From positions 4,726,171-4,790,170 of the forward strand of contig BCKC01000002.1 of the NCBI GenBank assembly GCA_001600455.1: a stretch of DNA of 64,000 bases, written 5' to 3'. The translations under genes were made by a program, and so were the position numbers. The DNA comes from Endocalyx cinctus. Taxonomy: Eukaryota > Ascomycota > Sordariomycetes > Amphisphaeriales > Apiosporaceae. Below are positions 32,701 to 43,555 of the stretch, one piece after another; position 1 is the first letter of the stretch; each line of letters begins with the position of its first letter. The notes beneath the pieces are model-generated. The model was not told where the DNA came from and did no database searches. It worked only from the letters and a program-made list of their open reading frames with translations.

Positions 32701-35432
32701 CAAAATTATATACTACACCTTTACCATGGATGACATAACGGCGAAGACGGCTCTGATGTCGGCCCTGCGGCCTGCTTCAAAGTATATCGTGGACAGCTTC
32801 CTTGCCCCCACTTCCGGCAGCTTACGGATCCTTCCTCTCCTTTCTGTGTTAGTCACGGCAACACAAGTTCCTAATTCTACCATATATGTCAAGAAGTCTG
32901 AGGTTTTCCAGGCCCAGACGACTGCCGTACTCAGTCTCGCAACGAGCCTAGTCAGAGTGGCCAACTATCTCGATCGATCCTCAACTACGATAGAGCACCA
33001 GCTATTCAGAGCTACGCCATATGTCGCTCGTTTATGTGCGCGACGGGACGGGTTTAAGCGTCCGGCCATCGAACTTTTAGAGTCTATGGTCATCAGCGCT
33101 GGTAAGACGGTCGGAGAGCCGCCGTCTCTGCTTGGTTATCTCGGACCGCAGACGTCTCGATCCTTCCTTCAATTACTCTCCACACTCGACAAGCCCTTTT
33201 CCCAAGCTCAAGAAGCCAATATAATATGGCGCTTCTTCTCCACTATCGTTAGAAACAGACAGCAATGGATGGCGAACTGCTTGCTGACCGGAAAAACCCC
33301 GCGCGACGCTAGAAACGGAAACGGCAAACCGGCAGATGCAGCCTCCAGCTCGGTTCTTTCTTCTGCTCTTGAAAAACTGGCGTCCATCTCGACTTTGGAC
33401 ACGGAGGAGGCCATCGCGATTCTCGACTTCATTACATCAGCTCAGAACTACTGGCCGTGGACCATCTTCACGCTGCAGAAGAATACCGAATTTTTGGCAC
33501 AGCTTCGGGGATTTGTCCGCGGACTTAAACCCGCTTCTCTAGTATCCAAGACTAGTGTCCTGCAGGCCTGCCACGAAGCTCGAATTGCTGCATATGTCGC
33601 AGAAATATTTGCCATGCAGCTTTTCCACCTGCGGCAAATCGACAAGGCAAGCTCATTGGCCGACCAATTGACGCGGGATTTGGACTACTACCTCAGAGAC
33701 GGCGTAGCGGTCTCTGGCTACAATAGAGGCCTTCACGTTAACTTCACGCGGAATTTCGGCAACCATTTCCCGGCTTGCTCTCTCGATCATTTCAAGCGAA
33801 CCCTTTTCGAGATTAGGCCACTCGGTCCTGAATTTTACTATGCTCTCGGCTCCGCCGACAAGATGCTCGGGTTTGATTCCGGGTGGGTTGGACCTCGTAA
33901 CAGTGGGTTCAAGGATGAGATGACGAGGGCCAATTTAAACCTGTCTTTGGTCGATGCTCAAGTGGTAAGTGATTGTGTATCGTATAAGTCCACGTGGAAT
34001 ATCACAACTGACATGTATTATGAAATAGTCTCTTTACCATGCTTGGGAATTTCTTTTGCTTGAACTCAGCACTTGCCTACCAAACAATGACACACTTAAG
34101 AAACAATCGTTACAAGTGGCCGAGCAGTGTCTACAGGCAAATCAAGAGAGTCAGAGTCATGACCAAGTATTCGAACGGCTTGCGGAATCTCGGGTTAGCT
34201 TGGCGCTCATGCTAGTCCAGCGGGTTGTGGATAGTTCTCCTTCCCCTGGTGACGTTGCCCAGCTTTTAACTACGCTTTGGGCAACTATGAGTAGCTTCCC
34301 CGAGCCTTACGCACCCCAGAATATCTCTTTGTATCGCATTCTCCAGCGACTGCTCTACGTTACACTGAGAGCGCAGGTGCGTGCATTTGGATCTGTCGAT
34401 CCAAAGGGATCTGTGCTCGGCAAGGGTACCGGCGCAAACAGTATATCGGCTGCTTCGGTTTTACAGACAGGCTTAAGCATACTCGATTTGGTTGTGTCAA
34501 AAGGATTCCGGACGGTTGCGACGTTAATTCATGACTCGGATACTACAATTATAACAGATGACATCGCTATTCTCAACGCGGTCCTTCAAGCATGTTTATG
34601 TATACCGGGCATGGACCAGAGTCAGACACAGATCCTGAACATCATGGCTACTCATGATGCGATACAAGCTGCCGTGTCACTCTACTCGTGGTCCGACAAA
34701 TTAGCCGACAAGGGAGATCCCATTTACGGCGAACTGTCGATCCTCTTCCTCTTAGAGCTTTCGGCATTACCGGCGGTGGCCGAACAGCTAGCCTGCGACG
34801 GTTTGCTGAACCATATCGTGTCGGCTAGCCTCGCGACGTATCTGCGCCGGCCCAATGTCTCGCCCTTTGCAGACTCAGTCGGGCCGCAAAGGTGCTACAG
34901 CATCTGGGCTAAGGGTATCGTGCCGATCCTACTCAACATCCTCTCGGCGCTAGGGGCGACAATCGCACCCGAGGTAGCATACGTCCTTAACCAGTTCCCG
35001 AATTTGATGCAATCGAGCGTCGAGCGATTCGAGGTACCGGACGAGGCGCGCAGGCGAAGAGGTTTAAGCGGGCGTAACAACGACCACAGCGGCGACCAAC
35101 GGGCCTATATCACGCTTCTTTCGGTCTCGGAGATTCACTCGCTCAGCCTCATGACAAGGGTTCTCAACGCTCTGCGAGCTAACAACGCCAGAGACATACC
35201 CACGGTGGACTGGGACGGGTCATCCCTGGTGGAGAACGTCGAGTGGTGGCTCGATCACAGAAACATACTGAGGGATCGCCTCGTGCCCCTCGGTCCCAGG
35301 GAGGCGGACTGGAAGACGATGCCGCCGGACGCGTGGGGACGCAAGATGGGTGCCGAGAGCAGGTTCGAGGCTAAGGTCGTCGAACAACTCGAGGGTGTCC
35401 GGGTGGTGTTAGGCGAGGGCGCTTTGGAGTGA
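29733..35432 (+). CDS. nup192: Nucleoporin NUP192 (Nup205 family)
   Basis: Three exons, 29733-29806, 29881-33964 and 34029-35432, give 1853 residues. The first exon reads MAEPLSDLVYFPPLEPCLK and joins VILSWSLVSSALQDPSG across a GTAGGT...ATTAG intron. The in-frame ATG at 30383 is internal. The length and the all-helical, repeat-poor sequence fit the large inner-ring scaffold nucleoporins, and LEERRCYAATIDYIF-like early helices resemble fungal Nup192. The protein builds the inner ring of the nuclear pore with Nup93/Nic96 and Nup53. The second intron (33965-34028) is short and keeps phase 0, restoring SLYHAWEFLLLELS. Its function is essential in yeast. There are no catalytic motifs, so identification rests on overall similarity and size. 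Confidence 0.9.
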
Positions 35433-36334
35433 TTGGTCAGGTAACGAATGGCTTACGTCGGCACGGAGTAGCAATGCGTGCTAGGTAGATAAAAGAACAA
35501 GGGAGAAGAAGAAAAAAAAAAGCTGGATACCTTGACTCATCCTTACTTGGTTGATAAGACTTGAGTACAGACGTAATATGATGATGTGTAAGGAGGAAGA
35601 AGAAAATGAAAAAAAGAAAGAAAAAAGGGTAGGCTGTGTTTTTTTTTTTTTTAGTTAATACAGATCAGTCAGGGTTAGTTGGGTTCTAGCATGTCTGTCT
35701 TACTTTATTAGATACCTAAAGAAAAGAGTGTTTAATTAGGTCTGTGATTAAGAAGAGGAGGTTAATGAGAGGGTTGCCTTCGGTTTATATATATATACAT
35801 ATACATATATGCACGTACGGGATGTAAGTAATGTGTATGATATGATCAAGTCAAGTGATGAGGTTTTTAAAAGTATTTTTCCTAAATATTTCATGTAACG
35901 CTGTAATCATGAAATCCCCTCGAGGCTTCGATTTGGAAGGGTAATAAGAACAACAGGTTTCTGAGAATTGAAGAGTTTGGTCATTATTTTTGTTTTTTTA
36001 TCTCATAAATCTAATCTATTTGTACACAAGGGTTTGAGCGACGACGAGACTTGAGTGAGACGTCATTTTGTGACTTCTCTTCTCTTCTCTGCCAACCATC
36101 TCCTCGAAATTGGGGTCGAGACCACATTCCATGATGTGTCATATTCTTCATTTGTGTAAAGAAGTAGACGAGGAATTAATACAGGGAAGGAAGAAAAACC
36201 CGACTTTTTTTTTCCTGCCTTTTATATATTACTTTTTTCAGCCACTCAGAAGCTTTTTTTCTCTTCCTCTCCTTCTTCGCAATGCTGAAATTTCAAGATC
36301 TGATCTGATTTGGTTTAATTCTTTTTTTTTCTTT
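35433..36334. other. Intergenic between convergent NUP192 and tim9
   Basis: This is the 3' DNA of both genes. It is A/T-rich with A, T and AT-dinucleotide runs (around 35515, 35640 and 35790). No gene is supported. Confidence 0.55.
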
Positions 36335-36838
36335 TTACTGCCGCTGCTGCTGCTGCATCTGCATCTGGGTATGTTCCGTGAAGCGCTCGTTAAGCCGAGA
36401 GGATAAAGCTATATGCTTCTGGACGCATCGGGAGACGCAACCGCTCTCGCGGGCGGTCAGGGATTTGGAGGTGAAATCGTCTATGCAGGAGGTGAAGCAG
36501 TGGTCTGTCAAGTTGTTGAAGACCTACGGGGGGTGTTTCTCGTTAGTTATTATAATTATTATCATTATTATTTATGATCAATTGGTAAAATCCCTTCTTC
36601 GACTTCTTTCCTTTGGAGTAGGATTTTATGAAAAAAAAAAAAAAAAGGAACGGGATAGGTAGATAATCAACTCACTTTCATGAATTCCTTCAACTGCTGC
36701 TTCTGGAGTCGCTGTTCGACTTGTCGCTGCTCGGCTTGGGTGAGTCTGTGTTATAAGGTGGGTTATTAGTATACGTAGAAAAATAAAAATTCAAGAAATT
36801 AAAACATTATTTGAACTCTAAACTCACCCAAGATCCAT
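36335..36838 (-). CDS. tim9: Mitochondrial import chaperone Tim9
   Basis: Three exons, 36838-36828, 36745-36676 and 36523-36335, give 89 residues, matching the small-Tim size. The coding part of exon 1 is only 11 nt (MDLG with a split codon). Joined, it reads MDLGLTQAEQRQVEQRLQK, then KEFMKVFNNLTDHCF. The twin CX3C motifs CFTSC and CVSRC form the two disulfides of small Tims in the intermembrane space. DFTSKSLTARESGC is characteristic of Tim9 rather than Tim10. With Tim10 it forms the hexamer that escorts carrier proteins to TIM22. The C-terminus is a Gln-rich tail from a CTG/CAG-type repeat. No ORF longer than 65 codons exists on this strand here, so the gene is easily missed. Divergent from mrt4. 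Confidence 0.93.
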
Positions 36839-37400
36839 TGTGAAGTTATTTTTTGTTAATAATGTTGGCGACAGTTAAATTACGGGCTGGTCTCGAATGG
36901 AGATGAGGCTCTGTATTTGCGAATGATTAGGTGACGACAGGCAGGTTTTGAAAATTCAAAGTCGGCGATATCATTGATACGTCCCTCCAACTATTTAAGA
37001 TTTATCGATAAGACTGAGCTGATTATCGATAGTGCTAGCTCTACTGCTCTACCTACTATTTCCATTAAAGCTTAGTCATTTTATTAATTCAGAGCATTTT
37101 AGTGGGGTAATCCACTAATTCTTAATCGATAAGGAATTATCTTTTTTTTTTTTTTTTTTTTTTTTTTCTACTGCAAGAAAAAAAAAAATTGTATGGATAC
37201 TATGAATTATATCAATTGACGAGGACCCCTCTATACAAATAGAAAAAATTATATAGACGAAGAGAGAGAAAGGTTCTCTTCCAAACACCACAAAACTCGA
37301 CCAGAAATACTCAGGACAAAAAGAAGATCCCTAAATACTAAAGAATCCGAAATTCTTAGAAAATAAAAAGGGCGGGAAAAATAAAATAAAATAAGAAAAC
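36839..37400. promoter_or_regulatory. Divergent promoter, tim9 and mrt4
   Basis: The 562 bases lie between the two start codons. It contains TTATCGATA at 37012-37020 and 37023-37031, a related TAATCGATA at 37123-37131, and a 26-base T tract at 37142-37167 that should exclude nucleosomes. This is a plausible shared control region for a ribosome-assembly gene and a mitochondrial import gene. Confidence 0.6.
37142..37167. repeat. Poly(T) tract, 26 bases
   Basis: An uninterrupted T run in the tim9/mrt4 divergent promoter, followed 12 bases later by an A run. Long poly(dA:dT) in promoters disfavours nucleosomes. Confidence 0.95.
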
Positions 37401-38304
37401 ATGCCGAAATCCAAGAGAGCTCGCGTGGTGCACACCTCCCAAGTCACCAAGAAGGACCGACAGCACAAGGAACGGCTATTCGAGCACATAAGAGAATGCA
37501 TACCGAATTACCAGTACTGTTTCGTCTTCGGCGTAGATAATATGAGAAATACATACTTAAAAGACGTCCGACAAGAATTTTCAGATAGCCGGTATGGATT
37601 TTTATTTCCTTTTCTTCTTTTTCCTATTCATATTCCTACTTTCGCTACGAAACTTGGCATTGAAAAAAAAAAAAAAAAATCCATTATTGAAACATTCACT
37701 AACATAAACCACAACCAGCCTCTTCTTCGGCAAAACGAAACTCATGTCCCGCGCCCTCGGGCACACCCCCGAAGAAAGCCAAGCCGAGAACATCTACCAG
37801 CTCACGCCCTACCTCAAGGGCTCGACCGGCCTCATGTTCACGAACCGGCCCCCGGCCTCGGTCGTGTCCTACTTCGCGTCCCTCTCCCAAGTCGACTTCG
37901 CCCGCGCCGGCGCCGTCGCGACCCGCAAATTCGTCGTCCCTTACGGCCAGCTGTACGCGACGTCGGGGGCCGTCGCGATCGAGAACGACGTCCCGCTACC
38001 GCACACGCTCGAGCCCGAGCTCAGGCGGTTGGGCGTCCCGACGCGGATGATTAAGGGGAAAGTCGTGCTCGAGGAACCGCCCGTCCGGGAGGAAGGCGAC
38101 GACGGGTACGTGGTTTGCGGGGAAGGGGACGTGCTCGATTCGAGGCAGACGAGGCTCCTGAAGCTCTTCGATGTCTGCATGAGCGAGTTTCGCGTCGTCG
38201 TTCGCGCTTATTGGTCGGCTGCTTCGATGGATGTGACGGAGGTGGATGGGCAGGAGGCGGGTGACGGGGAGATGGACGAGGATGAGAACGAGGGAAGTGA
38301 TTAA
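37401..38304 (+). CDS. mrt4: Ribosome assembly factor Mrt4
   Basis: Two exons, 37401-37591 and 37719-38304, give 258 residues. It begins [19 protein letters not shown], a basic nuclear/nucleolar targeting start. It continues as a ribosomal P0/L10-family fold ([16 protein letters not shown] across the intron, then [13 protein letters not shown]) and ends in an acidic tail. Mrt4 holds the place of P0 on pre-60S particles and is released by Yvh1 before cytoplasmic P-stalk assembly. It lacks the P0 C-terminal hinge and SDDDMGFGLFD-type tail, which separates it from uL10. The single intron is GGTATG...CCAG with phase 2. G/C at third positions is high in exon 2. Confidence 0.95.
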
Positions 38305-39003
38305 ATAAAGAATTAAAAAAAAAAAAAAATCTTATCCCTTTTCTGTCCCCTTTTCCCCCTTCCTCCTCCTCCTCGGCTTCCTCTCCCTCTCTCTTCTTGT
38401 TTGATCTACTATAACGGCGATACCAGATATCTTCAATGGAGTTTCTCTACCGGTGGCGGGTTAATTCAATTTCAATGTTTGGGTTTTTACGATCCATGTT
38501 TCAATTTCATGTCATTTCAATCATTTATAATGGCGTTCTCAAAGTGTGGTGAATAGAGAGAAAAAAAAACAAAGCATAAGAAAAAGAAAAAGGCATTGAA
38601 TTATTCCTACTTCGAATTTGTGATCAAGAATGAAAATGATGGCACTTTGTTTTTTTTCTGCTCTTTTTAAACCCCTCGTCCTTCGTAAGGCTTCATGTTC
38701 GAAGACGCCTCGGAACTAATAGACCGCCAACCAGCCGGGAAAAAAAAAACCATCTTACTTTGATTCCTCCAGTCGGCCTAATGTCTAAGTCTCAAGAAGA
38801 AACCTCGCTAAATTACACGGTAGAGGAATGTATGTGGAGGTATCTCTTATCTCTTTTTGATTGACTCCTTACGCCCCGTCTAGTAAAGAGGGAAGATGGA
38901 GAGCCGTCCGGGTATCTTAAAACGATCGAACCATCCATATGCGATCCAAATTAACTCCCCCTAAAAGGAAACCCGTTTTTTTTTCCCAAGCCCGCATACA
39001 GAT
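38305..39003. other. Intergenic between convergent mrt4 and DUF4211 gene
   Basis: This is 3' DNA of both genes, with A runs right after mrt4 and several CTTTT/TCCTCC stretches. No gene is supported. Confidence 0.5.
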
Positions 39004-41234
39004 CTACCACCTCAACCCTCTCCCATTCGTAGCTTTATTCCTCGCCGATTCGAGCGTCTTCTTGAAGTCTATATACAACGAATTCACGACGCCCCTCTCG
39101 ACCCACTCGTCCACGATCTTGTTCGCCAGCTTCCTCTTTTTCTTCTCCTTCATCTTGTTCCGCTTCTGCAGCTGCGCCGCCGTCATGTACCCTTCGACCT
39201 CCAGGTTCTCCTCCACCCACGTCTTCAGCGCGTATTGCCAGTGCAGCAGGCTGTGGGCCGTCTCGGCGTTGCTCTGGCACACGACGCCCACGTTCCAATC
39301 CCGGCCGGCCGGCGTCAGCTCGTTCCCTTGCGTGTCGACCGAGACGTGGTCCTCGTCGTTGCTGCTCGACGAGCCCGAATCCGAGTCGGATGAAGAGGTG
39401 GAGGATGACGTATGTTCGACGTCCTCCAGCGTGTCTTTATGATAGGCGTGGCCCGAGAGCCTGATTATCCACGTAGCCGGGTGGCCGCTCCTTCCGCAAG
39501 CCTGGCAGATATTGTCGAGGAATCCTCCGGCGTGACCAGGAGCCGACTCGAATGAGTCGAGGTTAGGTCTTGCCTTAAGGGCGCGGTAGAAATCCGGTTT
39601 CCACGCCGAAGACATGAACTTCGACCTCGCAAGTCCTTTGACCTCATCATCCAACTTTCGCCACGCGTTCAGGTAAATGGGATCTCGCCGCTCGAATGAC
39701 GGGTTGATCCGGTTATGAACCAGCCATTCAATTACGTGCGGAAACTGTGCTTTCAGCGGCTTGTGCGCCTGCGCCGTAAATTCCAGAGGTATAGCGATAT
39801 CCGGCGCTCCTAAGAGTGCGTCATCGTCATCTTCTGCTATGAAATCCTCCAAATCTTCTTCTTCGCTATTTAACTCAGCCGCTCCCCCATTGTTATTATC
39901 GTCGCCGTAATTGTGATGTCGATATTTCTTATCCTTCTGCTTATTCTTTTTCTTATCTTTCTTCGAGGATCGCTGTGGAGAATTTGTTTCTTTAGGTACT
40001 TCTTCTTCTTCTTCTTCTTCATCGTCCTCGAACTCCTTCAGAACTTGTAGCTCGTCTTCCGAGTCTGTGTCATAATAGCCTTTCTTATCTTCATCCTCGC
40101 CTTCTGACTCCGAAGAAGTAAGCTTATCGATCTTTTCACCAGCTCGTCGACGACGGAGTAATTCCATCTTCTTCTGTTTCTCTGAACGATGACCCTTATG
40201 AGCCGCACGCTTGGTAGGAGACGAGGGAATTGGATTATTTGGACGTCTTAATCTACCCGGTGTTGGTCTGGGAGGAGGCGTATCATCTGTGTTGCTATCA
40301 TCGTCTTGTACTTTGGCACTCGAGGAAGGATGCGCCGTTTTTCTCTTCTTGGCAGGCGATACAATGTCCGAGTCTTCTGAAGAATCATCAAGCTCGACCA
40401 TAATAGGATGCAAACGCTTTGATTTAGAATCCATAACAATTATAGGTTTATCATCATCGGATTCCTCATCTGAGTCTTCAGCCATACGAGTGTGACGTCT
40501 TCGTTTGCTGGTAGAGCTTGGCGCAATGGGCAAATCATCTTCGTCCTCATCCTCATCAATAGTAGCTTTCGCGAGTTTCGTAGACACTGATTGAGAAGAC
40601 CTAAGTTTTCTTGAAGAGACGGCAGCCACATCATCCTCATCCGAGTCCTCAATATCTATATCTCTATCAGAGAGATGAACAACGGGCTCTGCCGTCTTCT
40701 GGGGCGGTAGGCCATCGACATCTTCTTCATCGCAACCAGCGTCACCGACTTCGTCTGCCGAATCATCCGACGAGTCCAGCGCCAAAGCGGAACCGCGTTG
40801 CGTACTTTGAGTTTGAGGCATAAAACTCGGCATGCGCGAATCTAGTCGAGTTAACGAAAGTAAAAATCGGAAGCAAAATCGCAAATGCGCAAATGGAACG
40901 AAACCGAAAAAAAAAAAAAAAAAAACTTACGATCAGAGTCACTCAATCTTTTCTGCCGAATCTTTCCCTTTCCCGAGCGACGAGGCGAAGACTCATGACG
41001 AGACGGAGAGGAAGCCGATGGTTTCAGAGGCGATGCGCGACTTCGACTCGGGCTGCTCGCGTTCGTATTGCTGCCAGCTCTCGCACCAGGAGCCAAAAAT
41101 CGGACTTTAGCTGGCGATCTACCAGGACCAGAACCTGAGCCTGCGTCCGGCTTGGGTGAGTTAGGGGAGGCATCCACTACGGGCTCAAAAGTGAGGCGGG
41201 TCTGTTGATGGGGTCTCTTTCTTTTGGGAGCCAT
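39004..41234 (-). CDS. DUF4211-type nuclear protein with long acidic/basic disordered head
   Basis: Two exons, 41234-40931 and 40841-39004, give 713 residues. The N-terminus MAPKRKRPHQQTRLTFEPVV is followed by Ser/Pro-rich DNA-binding-like DNA and long Asp/Glu blocks alternating with Lys/Arg blocks (KRRRH, PAKKRKT). The ordered C-terminal part, from about residue 450 (IPLEFTAQAHKPLKAQFPHVIEWLVHNRINP), carries NICQACGRSGHPATW and GHAYHK, a possible zinc site. I recognise this as the fungal DUF4211 group. It is probably chromatin-associated, but the biochemical role is unknown. QTRLTF near the start loosely resembles a PCNA-interacting box. The donor is GTAAGT and the acceptor ACTAG, phase 1. 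The ATG at 40884 lies in the intron. Confidence 0.8.
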
Positions 41235-41500
41235 GATGATTAATTAATTAATAGCAGGAAAGTCGCATCAACTCAAATGAGTACAAACAACGCAATGATT
41301 CAATAAATATGTTTTATTTAATGTGTTGGTTGATATTTGTTTTTATTGAAGCTATACCTGATTTAAAGCTGGGTAGGTGACGATGATGTTGGTGCTGGAG
41401 TATTCTTAATATTAGTGGGTGATAAGGCTATTCCGGTGCTGCCTATCTGCGTAACAAAGGAAGTTGCGTGTGAACACGTAACTAACAAGGTATTTGAAAA

Positions 41501-41520
41501 TAAATAAATAAATAAATAAA
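41501..41520. repeat. Microsatellite (TAAA)5
   Basis: Five perfect copies upstream of the DUF4211 gene, extended by one partial unit. Confidence 0.95.
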
Positions 41521-42201
41521 TTTGCCTTGTAGATACTAAATAAATAATATTATTTAATAGGAAGGTATTAAGTGACATAACTTAACAAACAAGCAAACTT
41601 ATTTGTTACGTTAAATATGGTCTCTTTTCTTTGACTTAGATAGCACAGACATGGCTACAAGGAATGCGACGCGCCAGAAAAAAAAATGAACCAAAGGGTG
41701 ACTGACAGGGTTCTGTCCATCCACGGGTATCCGCGCGATGTCACGTGCCTCTACTAAATCTTATATTGAGAATGGTGGATATTATTGAAAATTCATGTGA
41801 AGCTTCACACATCCATCAACTCACTCTACTATTATTTGTTCCCTTCAAGGACACTCTAATACTTACACCAGATGGCTTGATTTCCTATCGGAGAGTCAAG
41901 AATCACTCTACAGAGAAGCGGGTTTAGAGAGGAAAGTCCCAGCTAACACTTTCCATTCAACAACTATTTTTAACCTATTGGGGAATTTATATCGTGTTGA
42001 TTGATGCTGTATGCTTGTTTATTTATCTGTGTAGACGTTGTGCGGAGGAGGAAGAACACTGATGTTGTGACTTGAGGGAGGACAGGGAAGGGGAAAGGGC
42101 GGTGGGATATCTTAGAAAAAAAATCCATCCATCCATCAACTTGATCTATCTAATGGGTAATGTGATGTGTGTTTGCGTGTCCGTGAGTGTTTTTTTTTTT
42201 T

Positions 42202-42236
42202 GTTTTTTGTTTTTTGTTTTTTGTTTTTTGTTTTTT
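42202..42236. repeat. Minisatellite (GTTTTTT)5
   Basis: Five perfect 7-bp copies, preceded by a 12-base T run. It lies in the 3' flank of RanBP1. Confidence 0.95.
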
Positions 42237-42539
42237 ATCTTTATTTCTCATCATTGTCTTCATTTTTCCCATGCTCATATTCCATTAATGAGCTTTTCTC
42301 TCTCCTGCTATTTGACCTTCCCTCTTCCATGATACCCAAGCCTTCTCACCCACTAGTAAATGCCTGATAGCCGAATTATGTCCTTCAGCCCAAACCGACA
42401 GAGTAGACTAGACGAGCAGGACAGAAAATAGGTTTCCTGTAGGAAGATAGTTTACTCACTATCCCCACTACCGGTATTGCCAACCCCACCACTGCTTTTC
42501 TATCGTGAGAAATAAGATTGATCGGTAGCAACGGCAACC

Positions 42540-43555
42540 TTACTCCTCCTTCTTCTCTTCGGCCTCAGCTTCCTTGGCAGGTTCGGGCTCCTCCGAAGCG
42601 GCGCTAGCGAAGAGGACTTCGTTTTCTTTCTGGGCCTTGAGCCAAGCTTCCTTGAACAAGTTGGCGTCTAACGCACGATTTGTTAGTCTTATGCTGTGCA
42701 AAGAACGATAGTTTTAACGAGATCTGGAGAAACTTACTTTCAGCGTTAGCCAGACGAACGGACAAAGTAGCGGCTTCGGGCTCGCCCTCGCTAACGTCGG
42801 CAGCCACGTTCCAGAGCCAGGCACGGTCGCTAGTAGACATGGGTGCGATGGTCATATCCGGGGTAACTAAATTCGAGCAGCGTGAGCAAATATCCATATC
42901 CAAGCTATAGTATCATATATCGCGAGGGGCGAGGATCATGACGACGTACTGTAGTGGTTGGCGCAGACCTTGAGGGTCTTGTCTCGGCGCATGACCAATC
43001 GAGTCTTTCCGTTCTCCTTGTGCTTAAGCAGACGGAGGGGTCCGGTACCACGCTCTTTCCACTCGCGAGTATCCTGAATGAACTTGAAAAGCTTGCATCG
43101 CATGTTGAAGACTTCCTCCTCGGACTCCTCGTGCGTCACCGTCTCGACCTTCTCGGTAAGTTTATGGACGGGGTCGAAATGGACATCTTCCGACTCCGGG
43201 GCTTGTTCCTAATTATTTTGACACGTACGTTAGAGACGAGATCATCAGAAAGAAGAACGATAATTATTACGATACGCATAATAGTAATAGCGAGCGTAAT
43301 TAAAAGAGGTTGACCGATTAAAAATAGGGGAAAACTTACTTCCTCGCCCTCCTTAGCGGCAGCAGCAGCTTCGCGCTGAGCCTTAGCACTGCCGGAGACG
43401 TCACCGCGATCCTCGTCCTCGTCCTTCTTCTCCTTCTTCGCGCCACCACCGAACATGGAGAAAACAGAAGAGGAGGCGAGGGGCTTGGTCTCAGTCGACT
43501 CGGCGGCCGGCTTGGTCTCCTCGACCTTGGGTTCAGTGTTCTCGGTTGAGCTCAT
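42540..43555 (-). CDS. yrb1: Ran-binding protein 1 (RanBP1/Yrb1)
   Basis: Four exons, 43555-43340, 43208-42950, 42866-42738 and 42667-42540, give 243 residues. An acidic/Ala-rich head contains [13 protein letters not shown]. The Ran-binding domain (about 78-205) reads [52 protein letters not shown] and KVCANHYITPDM, the hallmark contacts for Ran-GTP. A Lys/Glu-rich tail follows. RanBP1 releases Ran-GTP from transport receptors and stimulates RanGAP in the cytoplasm, so it powers the nuclear transport that the NUP192 gene product also serves. All four exon joints are exact. The second intron is only about 83 nt and the first is 131 nt. Confidence 0.96.

Larger units (their letters stand above)
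41235..42539. other. Intergenic: DUF4211 gene promoter, RanBP1 3' DNA
   Basis: No supported gene. The promoter side has TTAATTAATTAA-type DNA. Repeats include (TAAA)5 at 41501-41520 and (GTTTTTT)5 at 42202-42236. CCACGGGTAT at 41721-41730 repeats a word from the hairpin at 13250-13259, and CACGTG lies at 41741-41746. Confidence 0.5.

Noticed and set aside
30383..34063. NUP192 starting at the internal ATG 30383
   Set aside because: The frame is open far upstream and joins a conserved first exon at 29733-29806; the end at 34063 reads into an intron.
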